The notes beneath the pieces were generated by a model. The model was not told where the DNA came from and did not search any database. It saw only the letters and a list, made by a program, of their open reading frames with translations. A program made the translations under genes and the position numbers. Below, piece by piece: positions 1-8,445 of a DNA stretch of 64,000 nt; within the stretch, counting starts at the first letter, position 1; each line of letters opens with the position of its first letter. The DNA comes from Armatimonadota bacterium (GTDB lineage: Bacteria; Armatimonadota; UBA5829): NCBI GenBank assembly GCA_039679645.1, contig JBDKUO010000061.1:1-64000 (forward strand). Direction: 5' to 3'.

Positions 1-91
<91 letters not shown>

Positions 92-99
92 TTTATTTG

Positions 100-141
100 A
101 AAATAGCCTGCTGTTCATCAAGAACAGTAGGCTATTTTGTG
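100..141 (+). terminator. Intrinsic terminator of the 5S rRNA gene
   Basis: A 17-bp stem pairs 100-116 with 122-138 with one G-U pair and a 5-nt loop (ATCAA). It ends in a short T run. It lies just after the 5S gene, so it most likely ends the rRNA operon. It also argues against any protein start upstream of position 208. Confidence 0.85.
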
Positions 142-207
142 TGTGACGGAATTGAATATATGTGTCTCCATGCTATAATGCTGCATCTGAAATCAATGGA
201 GGCAAAT

Positions 208-1257
208 ATGAGATGTGTGTTACGCTTGTCAATACTTGTCTTAATGATGGCGACAGCCGCTCAATGTCAGATCATTGACCATACTGCGGTTGACCTGGTG
301 GACAAAACACCACAGTCTGTGATGGATTCAGTGGGCCGTCAGAAGTGGTTCTTCACACATGCATCAGTCGGAGCCAACATGATAGACGGCATGAACGATC
401 TTCACAGTATGAACAAAAACCGCTATCAACTGACGGTATCCAGCGTTGGCTATTCCGGCATGCAGGCGTCTGCTCCTCCCAGTCCCACAACGTCGGGCTG
501 TATTTACGAATGCAATCGCGGAAACCCCGGCTGGTCGTCTAAGTTTACCATATTCGATAACTCAGTCAGATTGGCAGGTTGGCGCTACCCGAGTGTGGAT
601 TTGTGTATGGACAAACTCTGCTATATAGACCAAAATGCGAGTGCTTCCCAGTACTTATCTGTTATGTCGGGGCTGGAGACGTATAGTCCCAAAACGATCT
701 TTGTATATACGACTATGCCGTTGATGACCTCAGAAGATTCGGACAATGTGCTTAGAAACCAGTATAACGATGCCGTTAGAGCATATTGCTGCATAAACAA
801 GAAACTGCTGCTGGATATTGCCGATATTGAGGCTCACGATCCTAATGGAGTAGAGCAGACTTTTCAGTATGGCGGCAATACTTATCAGAGGCTTTTCAGC
901 AGTTATACCTCCGACGGCGGTCATCTGAACTCAACAGGTCGGCAGAGAGTAGCAAAAGGCTGGTATGCCGTTGCAGCAGCGACTGTTCCTTACGGAGTCA
1001 ACAACCGAGGCGCGGCAGACAGCGTCACTGGAACCGCCGCCCTGCAGAAATGGTTTATGGTTTGGGGAAAGTTTGTTCCAGACGGCGCCAATTCATTCTG
1101 GGTGGATGACGGTGGCGGTAATATGGTAAAGGTTATCGCTCCAGGCTTCAGCGGAATCGATCAGGGAGATACGGTTATAGTCTGGGGAGCGCTGGATAAC
1201 TCGATAGGCACTACAGTTATTACTACTACGTCCGGCAGGATAGTCGATTTGGATTGA
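208..1257 (+). CDS. Secreted SGNH-hydrolase-like protein with C-terminal OB-like module
   Basis: 349 residues. The start at 208 is chosen because GGAGG (198-202) lies 5 nt upstream and a signal peptide follows at once (MRCVLRLSILVLMMATAAQC). A longer in-frame reading would cross the rRNA terminator. The body has T-H51-A-S-V-G near the N-terminus and D236-G-G-H239 followed by LNSTG near residue 240, which resemble blocks I and V of SGNH/GDSL hydrolases, although the nucleophile block is not canonical. Residues about 265-349 (KWFMVWGKF ... DDGGG ... VIVWGAL) look like a small beta-barrel (OB-like) module; a similar segment occurs in the 1178-residue protein at 23968. It would act outside the cytoplasm, perhaps as an esterase on decorated glycans; the substrate is unknown and the enzyme class is only a suggestion. 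Confidence 0.6.
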   Translation: MRCVLRLSILVLMMATAAQCQIIDHTAVDLVDKTPQSVMDSVGRQKWFFTHASVGANMIDGMNDLHSMNKNRYQLTVSSVGYSGMQASAPPSPTTSGCIYECNRGNPGWSSKFTIFDNSVRLAGWRYPSVDLCMDKLCYIDQNASASQYLSVMSGLETYSPKTIFVYTTMPLMTSEDSDNVLRNQYNDAVRAYCCINKKLLLDIADIEAHDPNGVEQTFQYGGNTYQRLFSSYTSDGGHLNSTGRQRVAKGWYAVAAATVPYGVNNRGAADSVTGTAALQKWFMVWGKFVPDGANSFWVDDGGGNMVKVIAPGFSGIDQGDTVIVWGALDNSIGTTVITTTSGRIVDLD

Positions 1258-1302
1258 TATAGTGACGTAGTGTCTTATCCCCGGGTGACTGTTCAAAAAC
1301 TT

Positions 1303-1330
1303 AAAAGGCCGGAGATAGTTCCGGCCTGAA
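1303..1330 (-). terminator. Bidirectional terminator between SGNH-like gene and pseudopilin gene
   Basis: AGGCCGGA (1306-1313) pairs with TCCGGCCT (1320-1327) around a 6-nt loop. Read leftward, the stem is followed by a T-rich tract, so it best serves the minus-strand pseudopilin gene, and it also lies just after the plus-strand SGNH-like gene. Confidence 0.7.
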
Positions 1331-1346
1331 CTTGCATATTACGTGA

Positions 1347-2039
1347 TCAGCCCTTAAGTATGCGCCAATAATAGTAGCCATCGGACTCAGTCTTTGCTAC
1401 TGTCATGAACGAGACATGCCCATCGCAGAAGCAGAAATTCCCGCCCTTGTTGGATCCGCCGGAATGATAATAGTAAAACTCTCCATCGTCGCCAGTTGCC
1501 CCATTACTCCATGGCTCCGCGGACCAGTCACCGTCTATATTTTCGGATACTAGAATAGTTCTGGTAAGTTGAGGGACAGTGGTAATTTTTCTGTATCCAA
1601 CGTATGCTGAGCCCCCATTATTCATTGTAATGTAGACGTTGATTCCATAGTGGCCGGTTATCAGAGGACCAGGCATTCCTTTGGCATTTATATCAGCCGC
1701 ATCATAATGCTGTGGCTTTATAGTATGTACCTGTACCGGACACAACAACACGGAGTGGTTTTTCAGATATTTGCCTTCCAGGCGGGTCCTCCATGTGCTA
1801 TTTGTCCATATACCCATCCCCTGAGTAGTATTCCATGCAAATGGCGTGTTGCCGTTATTGTCATCGCAGTACATGCTTATTGCTTTGCTGATCTGAGACA
1901 TGTTGTTGAGACACCTGGTTTTGTTAGCTTGTTCTTTTGCGCCTGTATACACCGGAAACAGAATTGCTGCCAGTATTGCTATAATTGCAATAACAACCAG
2001 CAGTTCGATAAGTGTGAAACCTTGATGCTTTTTCCCCAT
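1347..2039 (-). CDS. Pseudopilin-like protein, prepilin N-terminus and H-X-DG C-terminus
   Basis: 230 residues. The N-terminus has the prepilin peptidase site, G7 followed by [19 protein letters not shown], and then the usual hydrophobic helix. The C-terminus has DGHVSF, the processing-associated DG-H signature of DUF1559-like or H-X9-DG proteins, but here the spacing from the preceding His is 13 rather than 9. GAGGG lies 6 nt before the ATG. Such proteins occur in many paralogues in Planctomycetota, Armatimonadota and relatives; they are thought to be exported through a type II secretion or type IV pilus-like machine, but their role is unknown. It is divergent from the glycosidase operon and carries the same promoter type as the two pseudopilins at 21818 and 22742. 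Confidence 0.88.
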   Translation of the reverse strand: MGKKHQGFTLIELLVVIAIIAILAAILFPVYTGAKEQANKTRCLNNMSQISKAISMYCDDNNGNTPFAWNTTQGMGIWTNSTWRTRLEGKYLKNHSVLLCPVQVHTIKPQHYDAADINAKGMPGPLITGHYGINVYITMNNGGSAYVGYRKITTVPQLTRTILVSENIDGDWSAEPWSNGATGDDGEFYYYHSGGSNKGGNFCFCDGHVSFMTVAKTESDGYYYWRILKG

Positions 2040-2085
2040 ATTAATCCCTCTTTTCGTGAACTATGGTCTGATCTTAGAGTCAGAC

Positions 2086-2125
2086 TTGCCCACCCCGGTC
2101 CAAATTGCCTGCCAGCACATTAGAA
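2086..2125 (-). promoter_or_regulatory. Conserved leader block upstream of pseudopilin gene (copy 1)
   Basis: Read on the minus strand the leader has CTAATG, then TGCTGGCAGGCAA, then after a short gap CGGGGTGGGCAA. Nearly the same order of blocks recurs at 22677-22717 before another pseudopilin gene. Conservation in untranslated leaders suggests a structured RNA or protein-binding element; the ligand is unknown. Confidence 0.5.
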
Positions 2126-2218
2126 CCGATTTTCCAGGGATACCCATATATGTGTAATAGCGCCCACAACCACACACTAACGCACATATTATATTGATCC
2201 CGGCAGCTTACCATTTGC

Positions 2219-2247
2219 ATTATGGGTTGATTGCAGCAAATTGTCAA
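2219..2247 (-). promoter_or_regulatory. Sigma70-type promoter of pseudopilin gene (TTGACA-17-CATAAT)
   Basis: On the minus strand TTGACA is followed by a 17-bp spacer and CATAAT, with AACC before the -10 box. The same architecture, including AACCCATAAT, occurs before the pseudopilins at 21818 and 22742. The leader to the ATG is about 170 nt long. Confidence 0.75.
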
Positions 2248-2285
2248 TGGTGATTATTGATTTTTAGTCGGCAGCTCTGAATGTA

Positions 2286-2291
2286 TTGACA
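2286..2291 (+). promoter_or_regulatory. Possible -35 element of the glycosidase operon
   Basis: TTGACA lies about 105 bp before the first glycosidase start, back to back with the pseudopilin promoter. No convincing -10 box sits 16-18 bp downstream (CACACT is the best), so an activator may be needed or the true promoter may be elsewhere. Confidence 0.3.
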
Positions 2292-2395
2292 AAGCCTCAT
2301 CAATATGCCACACTGTGAGCGCCGACCGAATTTACGGCGGCTGTACACAGTCATTGCAAAGGTTTTTAGTTTAGCCCTACATGGAGGTAGATTTG

Positions 2396-5300
2396 GTGTA
2401 TTGTCTTCTCTTTCTTGCCCTTCTCACGTTCCCAAGCGTTTCATGTGATGAGGTAAGCCTCTCCTCAATTGATATACAATCCTGCCAGTCCAATGTCAAC
2501 CTTGTTTCAAACGGCAGCTTCGAAGAGTTGGAAGCGGGCGGCATGCCCAAAGGATGGCGATGGGACAAGGGCGATGTAGATGCATCCTGCAAAGTCGATA
2601 CAAAATCGGCTCTGGATGGACGTATTTCTCTCAAGATTACAAATACCACTCCTGCACAGGCTGGTATTAACGCTCAGATTGTTGTTTCCAAGCCTATTTC
2701 ACTTGAACCCGGCAGACAATATACACTAAGCGCATGGACCAAATCGTATAATCCGGGTTTTACCCGTATATTTGGCAACATGGATCTAAAATACCGTATC
2801 TCCATTCCCGCAACAAGCGGTAAATGGGAGCGTGTATCTTGCACATTCACCCCCACAGAAAAAGACAAAGACTTCGAGATAAGCATTCTTTCCAGGGGCG
2901 AGACAAACGGTGTCTGGCTCGATGACATAAGGCTGGAGCAGGGCGGCAGCGCCGCTCTCAGCAATCCCAGCCCTGGTTCGAGGCCTGGCTTTCGTCTCTG
3001 TGCGGACAACAGAGATATAGAAATATTGACTGAGGGCGCTTTCAGCGTTCCTTTCTTAGTGTGTGTTCCAAAGGCTTTTTTGGGTGTGATTGAGGCCGAC
3101 ATGTCCGGCAAGAGCTTCGCAAAGCGTGTTGACCTGAAGCCGGGGTTTTCTAGGATAGTCGTGAATGGCATGTCGGATAGCGCGGAATATGGTACGAGAA
3201 AAATCACACTGCGGCTTCTGGAAGCAAACAAAGTGATATCCTCGGCTTACGCAAACGTTCAGTTTTATTCTACGCCGTATGCGAAGTCTCGCCTCAAAGC
3301 ACTTGGGCAAAAATTGCCAAGACTAATGGCAAAACTCGGACAGCTAAAAGCGCGCGGGCAGGATGCTTCCTATCCAATGGTGAGCTATAGTGTGCTGCAA
3401 AACTCAACCGACTATGCCGTCAAAGATGTCGACAACGGCCGCACAAAGCGCGCAATTTCACAGCTATCGGATCTGGATCAAATTGAAAAGCAGCTAAGCA
3501 GTGATTTGAGTAGGGCAATGGCGGGCAAGCTTGTATTTCCATCTGTGCCAAAATGGACCGGTGACACCCGTCCCGTTATCAAAGGCAGTTCTTTTATCGC
3601 GCCCACAACCACCTTCGGAAAGCCTGGTCGTGATATGCGCCCGGTCTTTTTCAACGGATACGGTCACTTTGCCCTTGCTCAATCGGATATCGAGAAGTTT
3701 CCAGGTTATGGGATAAACATCATTCAAATGGAAATTGTGCCTTTGGACGTTTTTCGAGATGAAGGCAAAGTCAATGATCCCGGCGCTGGACTGGTAAAAA
3801 CTCTCGACAGGGCACAGCAAGCCGGGGTTGCAGTCAATCTCCTGCTTTCTCCTCACTACATACCCGACTGGATGTTCACCAAGTATCCCGAGCTTAGGAA
3901 AAAGCGTGAGGGCTTCATTCAGTATTGTCTTCACTCTCCTAAGGGGATGGAACTGCTCAAGCGTCATATAGCGCTGATAATAAATCCGATCAAGGATAAG
4001 CCGGCGCTCCACAGCATATGTCTTTCCAATGAGCCTCAAAATGAAGAGGAGCCGTGCGAGTATGCGACAAGCGAGTGGCGCGTATGGCTTAAAACTCGTC
4101 ATGGTGATATCGCTACTCTCAACTCCCATTGGGGGACTCATTATGCAAGTTTTGACGATATAGAGCTTCCCGATCCGTTCAAGCTGGAGCATGAGGTCCC
4201 GACGCCAATATGGTCGGACTATATTCGCTGGAACCAGGAGTTCTTCACGAGTTGGCACAAGATGCTGGCGGATGCGGTTCATGCCATTGCGCCGAACCTG
4301 CCCGTTCATCCCAAGGTCCAGTCGACGACCATGTGGACCACTCCCGAGGTTATTTACGGCAACGATCCTTATCTATATTCGTCGATCATGAATATAAGCG
4401 GCAACGACGGCATCAATGTTTACACATACGGTGAGCAGCAGTTTGCAAGCGAATGGCTCTCGAACGCTCTCACTTACGACTTGCAGAGATCGATGAAAGA
4501 CGCTCCTATATACAATTCAGAAAACCACATTATGTGGGAGGAGGATTACAGGACAGTTCCTTCCCGGCACATTCATACGGCGTTGTGGCAGCAGGCAATC
4601 CACGGTCAGAGCGCTACTACTCTGTGGGTCTGGGAGACTGCGGATTCTCCGGATATAGAGGCGAGGCCTTTTTACGGATGCATCTTGTATCGGCCTGCCT
4701 GTGCAAGAGCAGTCGGCATAGTAAATAATGATTTGAACCGTGCAGCCAAAGAGGTCACTGCGCTGCAGGAGGCTCCTTTCCAGGTGCAGATTCTGCACTC
4801 AACCAGCGCAATGGCGTATCGCGAGAGAGGATATGAGTCTTGTTTTAAGAACCTCTATACCGCTCTGGACTTTAGCGGCGTCAAGGTCGGGTTCGTCACC
4901 GAAAGGCAATTGGAGGGCGGCATTATGCCCCAAACATCGGTGCTCTTTGTGCCGGACGTCAGGCATCTCTCGAATGCGGCGTTTGCAGCATTGAAGAATT
5001 ATAAGGGTCGAATAGTTATGCTGGGCGACCAATCACTTGGGTTTGATGAATACGATAAGCCAAGGTCGGATCGACTCGCTTCTACTTCCATATTATATAG
5101 TAGGGCAACTGCCCTGCACGATTTGTGGAAATCGCTCGTCTCTGAGACGGTCAAACTGAATTTACGACCTCGCGTGGAGGTGCTGGACGACAAGGGCGGC
5201 TATGTGTGGGGAGTAGAGTGGCGTCAGGCCGATACAGCCGATGGGACTCTAATCAATATGTGCAATTATCTGAATAACCCGGTCAGCGTAAAACTCCATA

Positions 5301-5410
5301 TAAAAGGAAAGGGCGTGAAAGCCGTCGATGTCCTGACAGGTGAGATCGTGTCGGGAGTAACTAAGCTCCAGCCGCTTGAGACGCGGCTTTTGAGAGTGAG
5401 GAATCAATAA
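2396..5410 (+). CDS. Secreted GH42-like glycosidase, paralogue 1 (CBM-like, Ig-like, TIM barrel)
   Basis: 1004 residues from GTG 2396. This start is preferred over ATG 2381 because the ATG overlaps the only Shine-Dalgarno (GGAGG 2383-2387), which sits 8 nt before the GTG, and because the paralogues also begin Met-Tyr-Arg/Cys. A signal peptide covers about residues 1-18. Residues 34-183 form a jelly-roll carbohydrate-binding-like module (NGSFEE ... GVWLDDIRLEQG), about 200-300 an Ig-like module, 300-400 a helical linker, about 415-790 a clan GH-A barrel, about 795-910 a trimerisation-like domain and the rest a beta domain. Glu546 in SNEP and Glu709 in NSENH, 163 residues apart, fit the acid/base and nucleophile of GH42. 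It is the first gene of a five-gene operon and its stop overlaps the next start (TAATG). Likely substrate: beta-galactosides or similar; not certain. Confidence 0.82.
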   Translation: MYCLLFLALLTFPSVSCDEVSLSSIDIQSCQSNVNLVSNGSFEELEAGGMPKGWRWDKGDVDASCKVDTKSALDGRISLKITNTTPAQAGINAQIVVSKPISLEPGRQYTLSAWTKSYNPGFTRIFGNMDLKYRISIPATSGKWERVSCTFTPTEKDKDFEISILSRGETNGVWLDDIRLEQGGSAALSNPSPGSRPGFRLCADNRDIEILTEGAFSVPFLVCVPKAFLGVIEADMSGKSFAKRVDLKPGFSRIVVNGMSDSAEYGTRKITLRLLEANKVISSAYANVQFYSTPYAKSRLKALGQKLPRLMAKLGQLKARGQDASYPMVSYSVLQNSTDYAVKDVDNGRTKRAISQLSDLDQIEKQLSSDLSRAMAGKLVFPSVPKWTGDTRPVIKGSSFIAPTTTFGKPGRDMRPVFFNGYGHFALAQSDIEKFPGYGINIIQMEIVPLDVFRDEGKVNDPGAGLVKTLDRAQQAGVAVNLLLSPHYIPDWMFTKYPELRKKREGFIQYCLHSPKGMELLKRHIALIINPIKDKPALHSICLSNEPQNEEEPCEYATSEWRVWLKTRHGDIATLNSHWGTHYASFDDIELPDPFKLEHEVPTPIWSDYIRWNQEFFTSWHKMLADAVHAIAPNLPVHPKVQSTTMWTTPEVIYGNDPYLYSSIMNISGNDGINVYTYGEQQFASEWLSNALTYDLQRSMKDAPIYNSENHIMWEEDYRTVPSRHIHTALWQQAIHGQSATTLWVWETADSPDIEARPFYGCILYRPACARAVGIVNNDLNRAAKEVTALQEAPFQVQILHSTSAMAYRERGYESCFKNLYTALDFSGVKVGFVTERQLEGGIMPQTSVLFVPDVRHLSNAAFAALKNYKGRIVMLGDQSLGFDEYDKPRSDRLASTSILYSRATALHDLWKSLVSETVKLNLRPRVEVLDDKGGYVWGVEWRQADTADGTLINMCNYLNNPVSVKLHIKGKGVKAVDVLTGEIVSGVTKLQPLETRLLRVRNQ

Positions 5411-8400
5411 TGACCAAAAGAGTGTTGTCTCTGGCGGTTTTTCTGCTTTGCGCATGCTGCGCTATCGCATACGGCGATGATGTGCGCCTTTCGTCTATTA
5501 AAGTGCAACCCGCAAAGGTGAACGTCAATCTGCTGCCTAACGGCGGTTTCGAGTCTATTGATGCGAACGGAATGCCGATTGGCTGGAACTGGAACAAGCG
5601 TAATACGGATGCCGTCTGCATCGTGGATGAGAGCACGGCTATTGGTGGGAAGAGGTGCCTGAAGTTTACAAACACTGTTCCTCTCGAACCGGGCCATACG
5701 GCGCTGCTGTCGATGACCAAAGATATTGTGATCGAACCCGGCAAGACCTATACCCTGAGCGCATGGGTCAAATCGAATGATGCGATGCTCGGTCTGATAT
5801 GCGGCGACAAAGGCTGGCGGTATCGTGCGCTGCTTCCGAATACTGGCGGCAAATGGGAGCCTGTGTCGGTGACATTTAGCGCGGACAAAGCGGATACGAG
5901 CTTCAGCCCGTTCCTGCAGATTGAAAGCCCGACAACGGGTCTGTGGCTTGACGATGTCAAGTTCGAGGAAGGCGGCTGCGCTACATACGATGCTCTTCCC
6001 GGTGAACCGGCAAAATCGGTTCAGGTATGGCCGGAAAGTAAAAACGTTGAAGTCATGACTGACGGCGCGTTCAGTGTGCCGTTTGCCCTCAAAGTGTCCA
6101 AGATGTTTTCCGGAACAGTAGATGTAAGCCTTTCCACATCCAGGAAGCAAATTCTGCAGCGAGTGAATATGAAGCCGGGAATTTATCGGATTACAGTAAA
6201 CGGCAGTTCGATCAGCGCAGGATATCAGCCGAGGATCGTAAAAGTCCGTCTTCTTGACGGCAAACACGGACTTGCCGCGGCTGCGACAAGTGTTCAGTTT
6301 TATTCTCATGCGTATACCAAGTTTCATTTGCAGAGCTTGGAGCAGAAGCTGCCTTGTCTGAAGGCCAAACTCGACGAACTGAAAAAGCGCGGGCAGGACG
6401 TATCCTATCCGATGGTGAGCTATACTGTTCTGGAGAACTTCACCGGTTACGCCGAGTTGGACGCGGACAAGGACGAGCTCAGACGCGCTGTGCTGCAGCT
6501 ATATGATATGGAGAAGATGGAGACCCAGCTTGAGCAGGAACTGACTCAAGCGCTGGACGGTAAGCTTACGTTCGCTGCGGTCCCTCGCTGGACGGGAGAC
6601 ACACGCCCCATAATAAAAAGCAGTTCGTTCATAGCGCCGACAGTCACGCCCGGCAAACCGGGACGTGAGATGAGACCGGTGTTTTTTACGGGCTACGGTC
6701 ACTTCAGCCAGGTGCAGGCGGATATCGAAAAATTCCCCAACTATGGCATCAATATAGTTCAAATTATTGCCGGACCCTGGTGTGTATTTCCCGAGGAGGG
6801 CAGAGTCGATGCAAGCCATTCCAGGTCGATCAGGGATTTGTTGGATCGTGCTCAAAAGGCAGGGGTCGCAGCTAATGTGCTGATAAGCCTGCCGTGGATT
6901 CCCGCGTGGGATGTCCAGAAGATTCGCGCGCGCGGCGGTGATGCGGATCATTATCTGCGCTCGCCTGAGTGCATGGAACTGACCGAACGCTACTTGCAGG
7001 AATTGATCCCGCTTATAAAGGACCATCCGGCTCTTCACAGCATATGCCTAACAAACGAGCCGGGCTATGGCGGAGATACCAGCGAGTATGCGGTTCGAGA
7101 CTGGCATGCGTACCTTGCTAAGCGCCACGGTGATATCAATACTCTCAACAGCCGTTGGGGGACAAACTACGCGAGCTTTGATGATATCAAACTGCCGTAT
7201 AATGACAAGGACCCTGATAATCCGGCAGGCAGACGTTTGGACTGTGTTCGCTGGAACCAGGAGTTTTTGGCAGGCTGGCACAAGTGGGTTGGTGATATTA
7301 TTCATAAGGTCGCGCCGAATCTGCCCGTGCATGCCAAGGTCCAGACATTTACAACGCTCGATTATATGTATGCAGACTTCGGTAATGACGCCTATCTGTA
7401 TAGCCAGGCGACAGACATCAACGGCAACGACAGCATGAACTGGTACAGCTTCGGGCGCGGAGAGTTCGCCCAGGGCTGGATGCAGCACACCAGGGGTCAC
7501 GATCTGCAGAGGTCTGTAAAGGATGCTCCTGTTTTCAACTCGGAGAACCATCCGATAGGTGACAAGGAGATCAGATACATTCCGGGAGCGCAGGTTCGCA
7601 CGACTCTCTGGCAGGAGGCGATTCACGGCCAAAGCGCAACTACTATCTGGGTCTGGGAGCGCACATTCGACAGGCTCTATGATTTCGCGGGTAGCATAAT
7701 GCACCGCCCGGCATGCGCCGCCGCCGCAGGTTTGGTAAACCTCGATCTTAACCGAGCAGCATATGAGGTTACGGCCTTGCAACAGGCTCCTGCGCAGGTG
7801 CAGATTCTACAAGATACGAGCGCATCTGTCTATGAAGGCGAAAGCTATGACACATGCTCGATCAAGACATATATGGCTCTGGGATTTTGCTGCGTCAAGA
7901 TAGGCTATATCACTGAGAGGCAGTTGGAAGACGGAATATTGCCGACCGCACCGGTTGTATTTGTGCCTAACGCCAGGCATTTATCTGATGCGGCATTTCG
8001 CACACTGCAAAACTACAAGGGCCGCGTAGTAATGGTCGGCGATGGACTGCTTACCTGCGACGAATATGGCCGTCGCAGAGATATGAATATTTCTGCAGAC
8101 ACAATGCCGTATACCCCGACAAAGACAACAGCTCACGATCTATGGAAGTCGCTGCTTGCCAAGCTCTCAGAGTGGGGTGTGAGCCCAAATATAGAGCTGG
8201 TGGATGCGAAGGGCAATCCGGTTTGGGGTGTGGAGTCCAAAGAGGCCATTATATCCGGCGGCACAGTGATTAACCTATGCAATTATCTTAACAAGCCTGT
8301 TTGCGTCAAGCTCAGCTCAAATGAAAAAGAGATAAAAGCTGTTGACGTGCTCACAGGCAAGAGTGTGTCAATTCTTCGGCTTGAGCCGCTCGACTATAGG

Positions 8401-8421
8401 CTGCTGAAGGCAAACAACTAA
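5410..8421 (+). CDS. Secreted GH42-like glycosidase, paralogue 2
   Basis: 1003 residues with the same architecture as paralogue 1: signal peptide (MTKRVLSLAVFLLCACCA), CBM-like module with NGGFESIDANG, Ig-like module, helical linker containing QDVSYPMVSYTVLENF, GH-A barrel, trimerisation-like domain and C-terminal beta domain ending in DVLTGKS. The candidate catalytic residues are Glu550 (TNEP) and Glu712 (NSENH). It differs from paralogues 1, 3, 4 and 5 after the LIS motif: it has LPWIPAWDVQK in place of the SPHY ... KYPEL loop, so its active-site rim and specificity probably differ. The ATG overlaps the previous stop by one base, indicating translational coupling. Confidence 0.82.
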   Translation: MTKRVLSLAVFLLCACCAIAYGDDVRLSSIKVQPAKVNVNLLPNGGFESIDANGMPIGWNWNKRNTDAVCIVDESTAIGGKRCLKFTNTVPLEPGHTALLSMTKDIVIEPGKTYTLSAWVKSNDAMLGLICGDKGWRYRALLPNTGGKWEPVSVTFSADKADTSFSPFLQIESPTTGLWLDDVKFEEGGCATYDALPGEPAKSVQVWPESKNVEVMTDGAFSVPFALKVSKMFSGTVDVSLSTSRKQILQRVNMKPGIYRITVNGSSISAGYQPRIVKVRLLDGKHGLAAAATSVQFYSHAYTKFHLQSLEQKLPCLKAKLDELKKRGQDVSYPMVSYTVLENFTGYAELDADKDELRRAVLQLYDMEKMETQLEQELTQALDGKLTFAAVPRWTGDTRPIIKSSSFIAPTVTPGKPGREMRPVFFTGYGHFSQVQADIEKFPNYGINIVQIIAGPWCVFPEEGRVDASHSRSIRDLLDRAQKAGVAANVLISLPWIPAWDVQKIRARGGDADHYLRSPECMELTERYLQELIPLIKDHPALHSICLTNEPGYGGDTSEYAVRDWHAYLAKRHGDINTLNSRWGTNYASFDDIKLPYNDKDPDNPAGRRLDCVRWNQEFLAGWHKWVGDIIHKVAPNLPVHAKVQTFTTLDYMYADFGNDAYLYSQATDINGNDSMNWYSFGRGEFAQGWMQHTRGHDLQRSVKDAPVFNSENHPIGDKEIRYIPGAQVRTTLWQEAIHGQSATTIWVWERTFDRLYDFAGSIMHRPACAAAAGLVNLDLNRAAYEVTALQQAPAQVQILQDTSASVYEGESYDTCSIKTYMALGFCCVKIGYITERQLEDGILPTAPVVFVPNARHLSDAAFRTLQNYKGRVVMVGDGLLTCDEYGRRRDMNISADTMPYTPTKTTAHDLWKSLLAKLSEWGVSPNIELVDAKGNPVWGVESKEAIISGGTVINLCNYLNKPVCVKLSSNEKEIKAVDVLTGKSVSILRLEPLDYRLLKANN

Positions 8422-8445
8422 GCCCGCGGGTTATGAGGTGAATAC

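Noticed and set aside
2381-2395. Start of the first glycosidase at the ATG 2381
   Set aside because: It would place the start codon on top of its own ribosome site; GTG 2396 fits better.
3494-4309. Long antisense frames within the glycosidase genes (for example 3494-4309, 5404-6327, 11967-12875)
   Set aside because: They run opposite to clear coding genes with strong domain matches; they are coding shadows.
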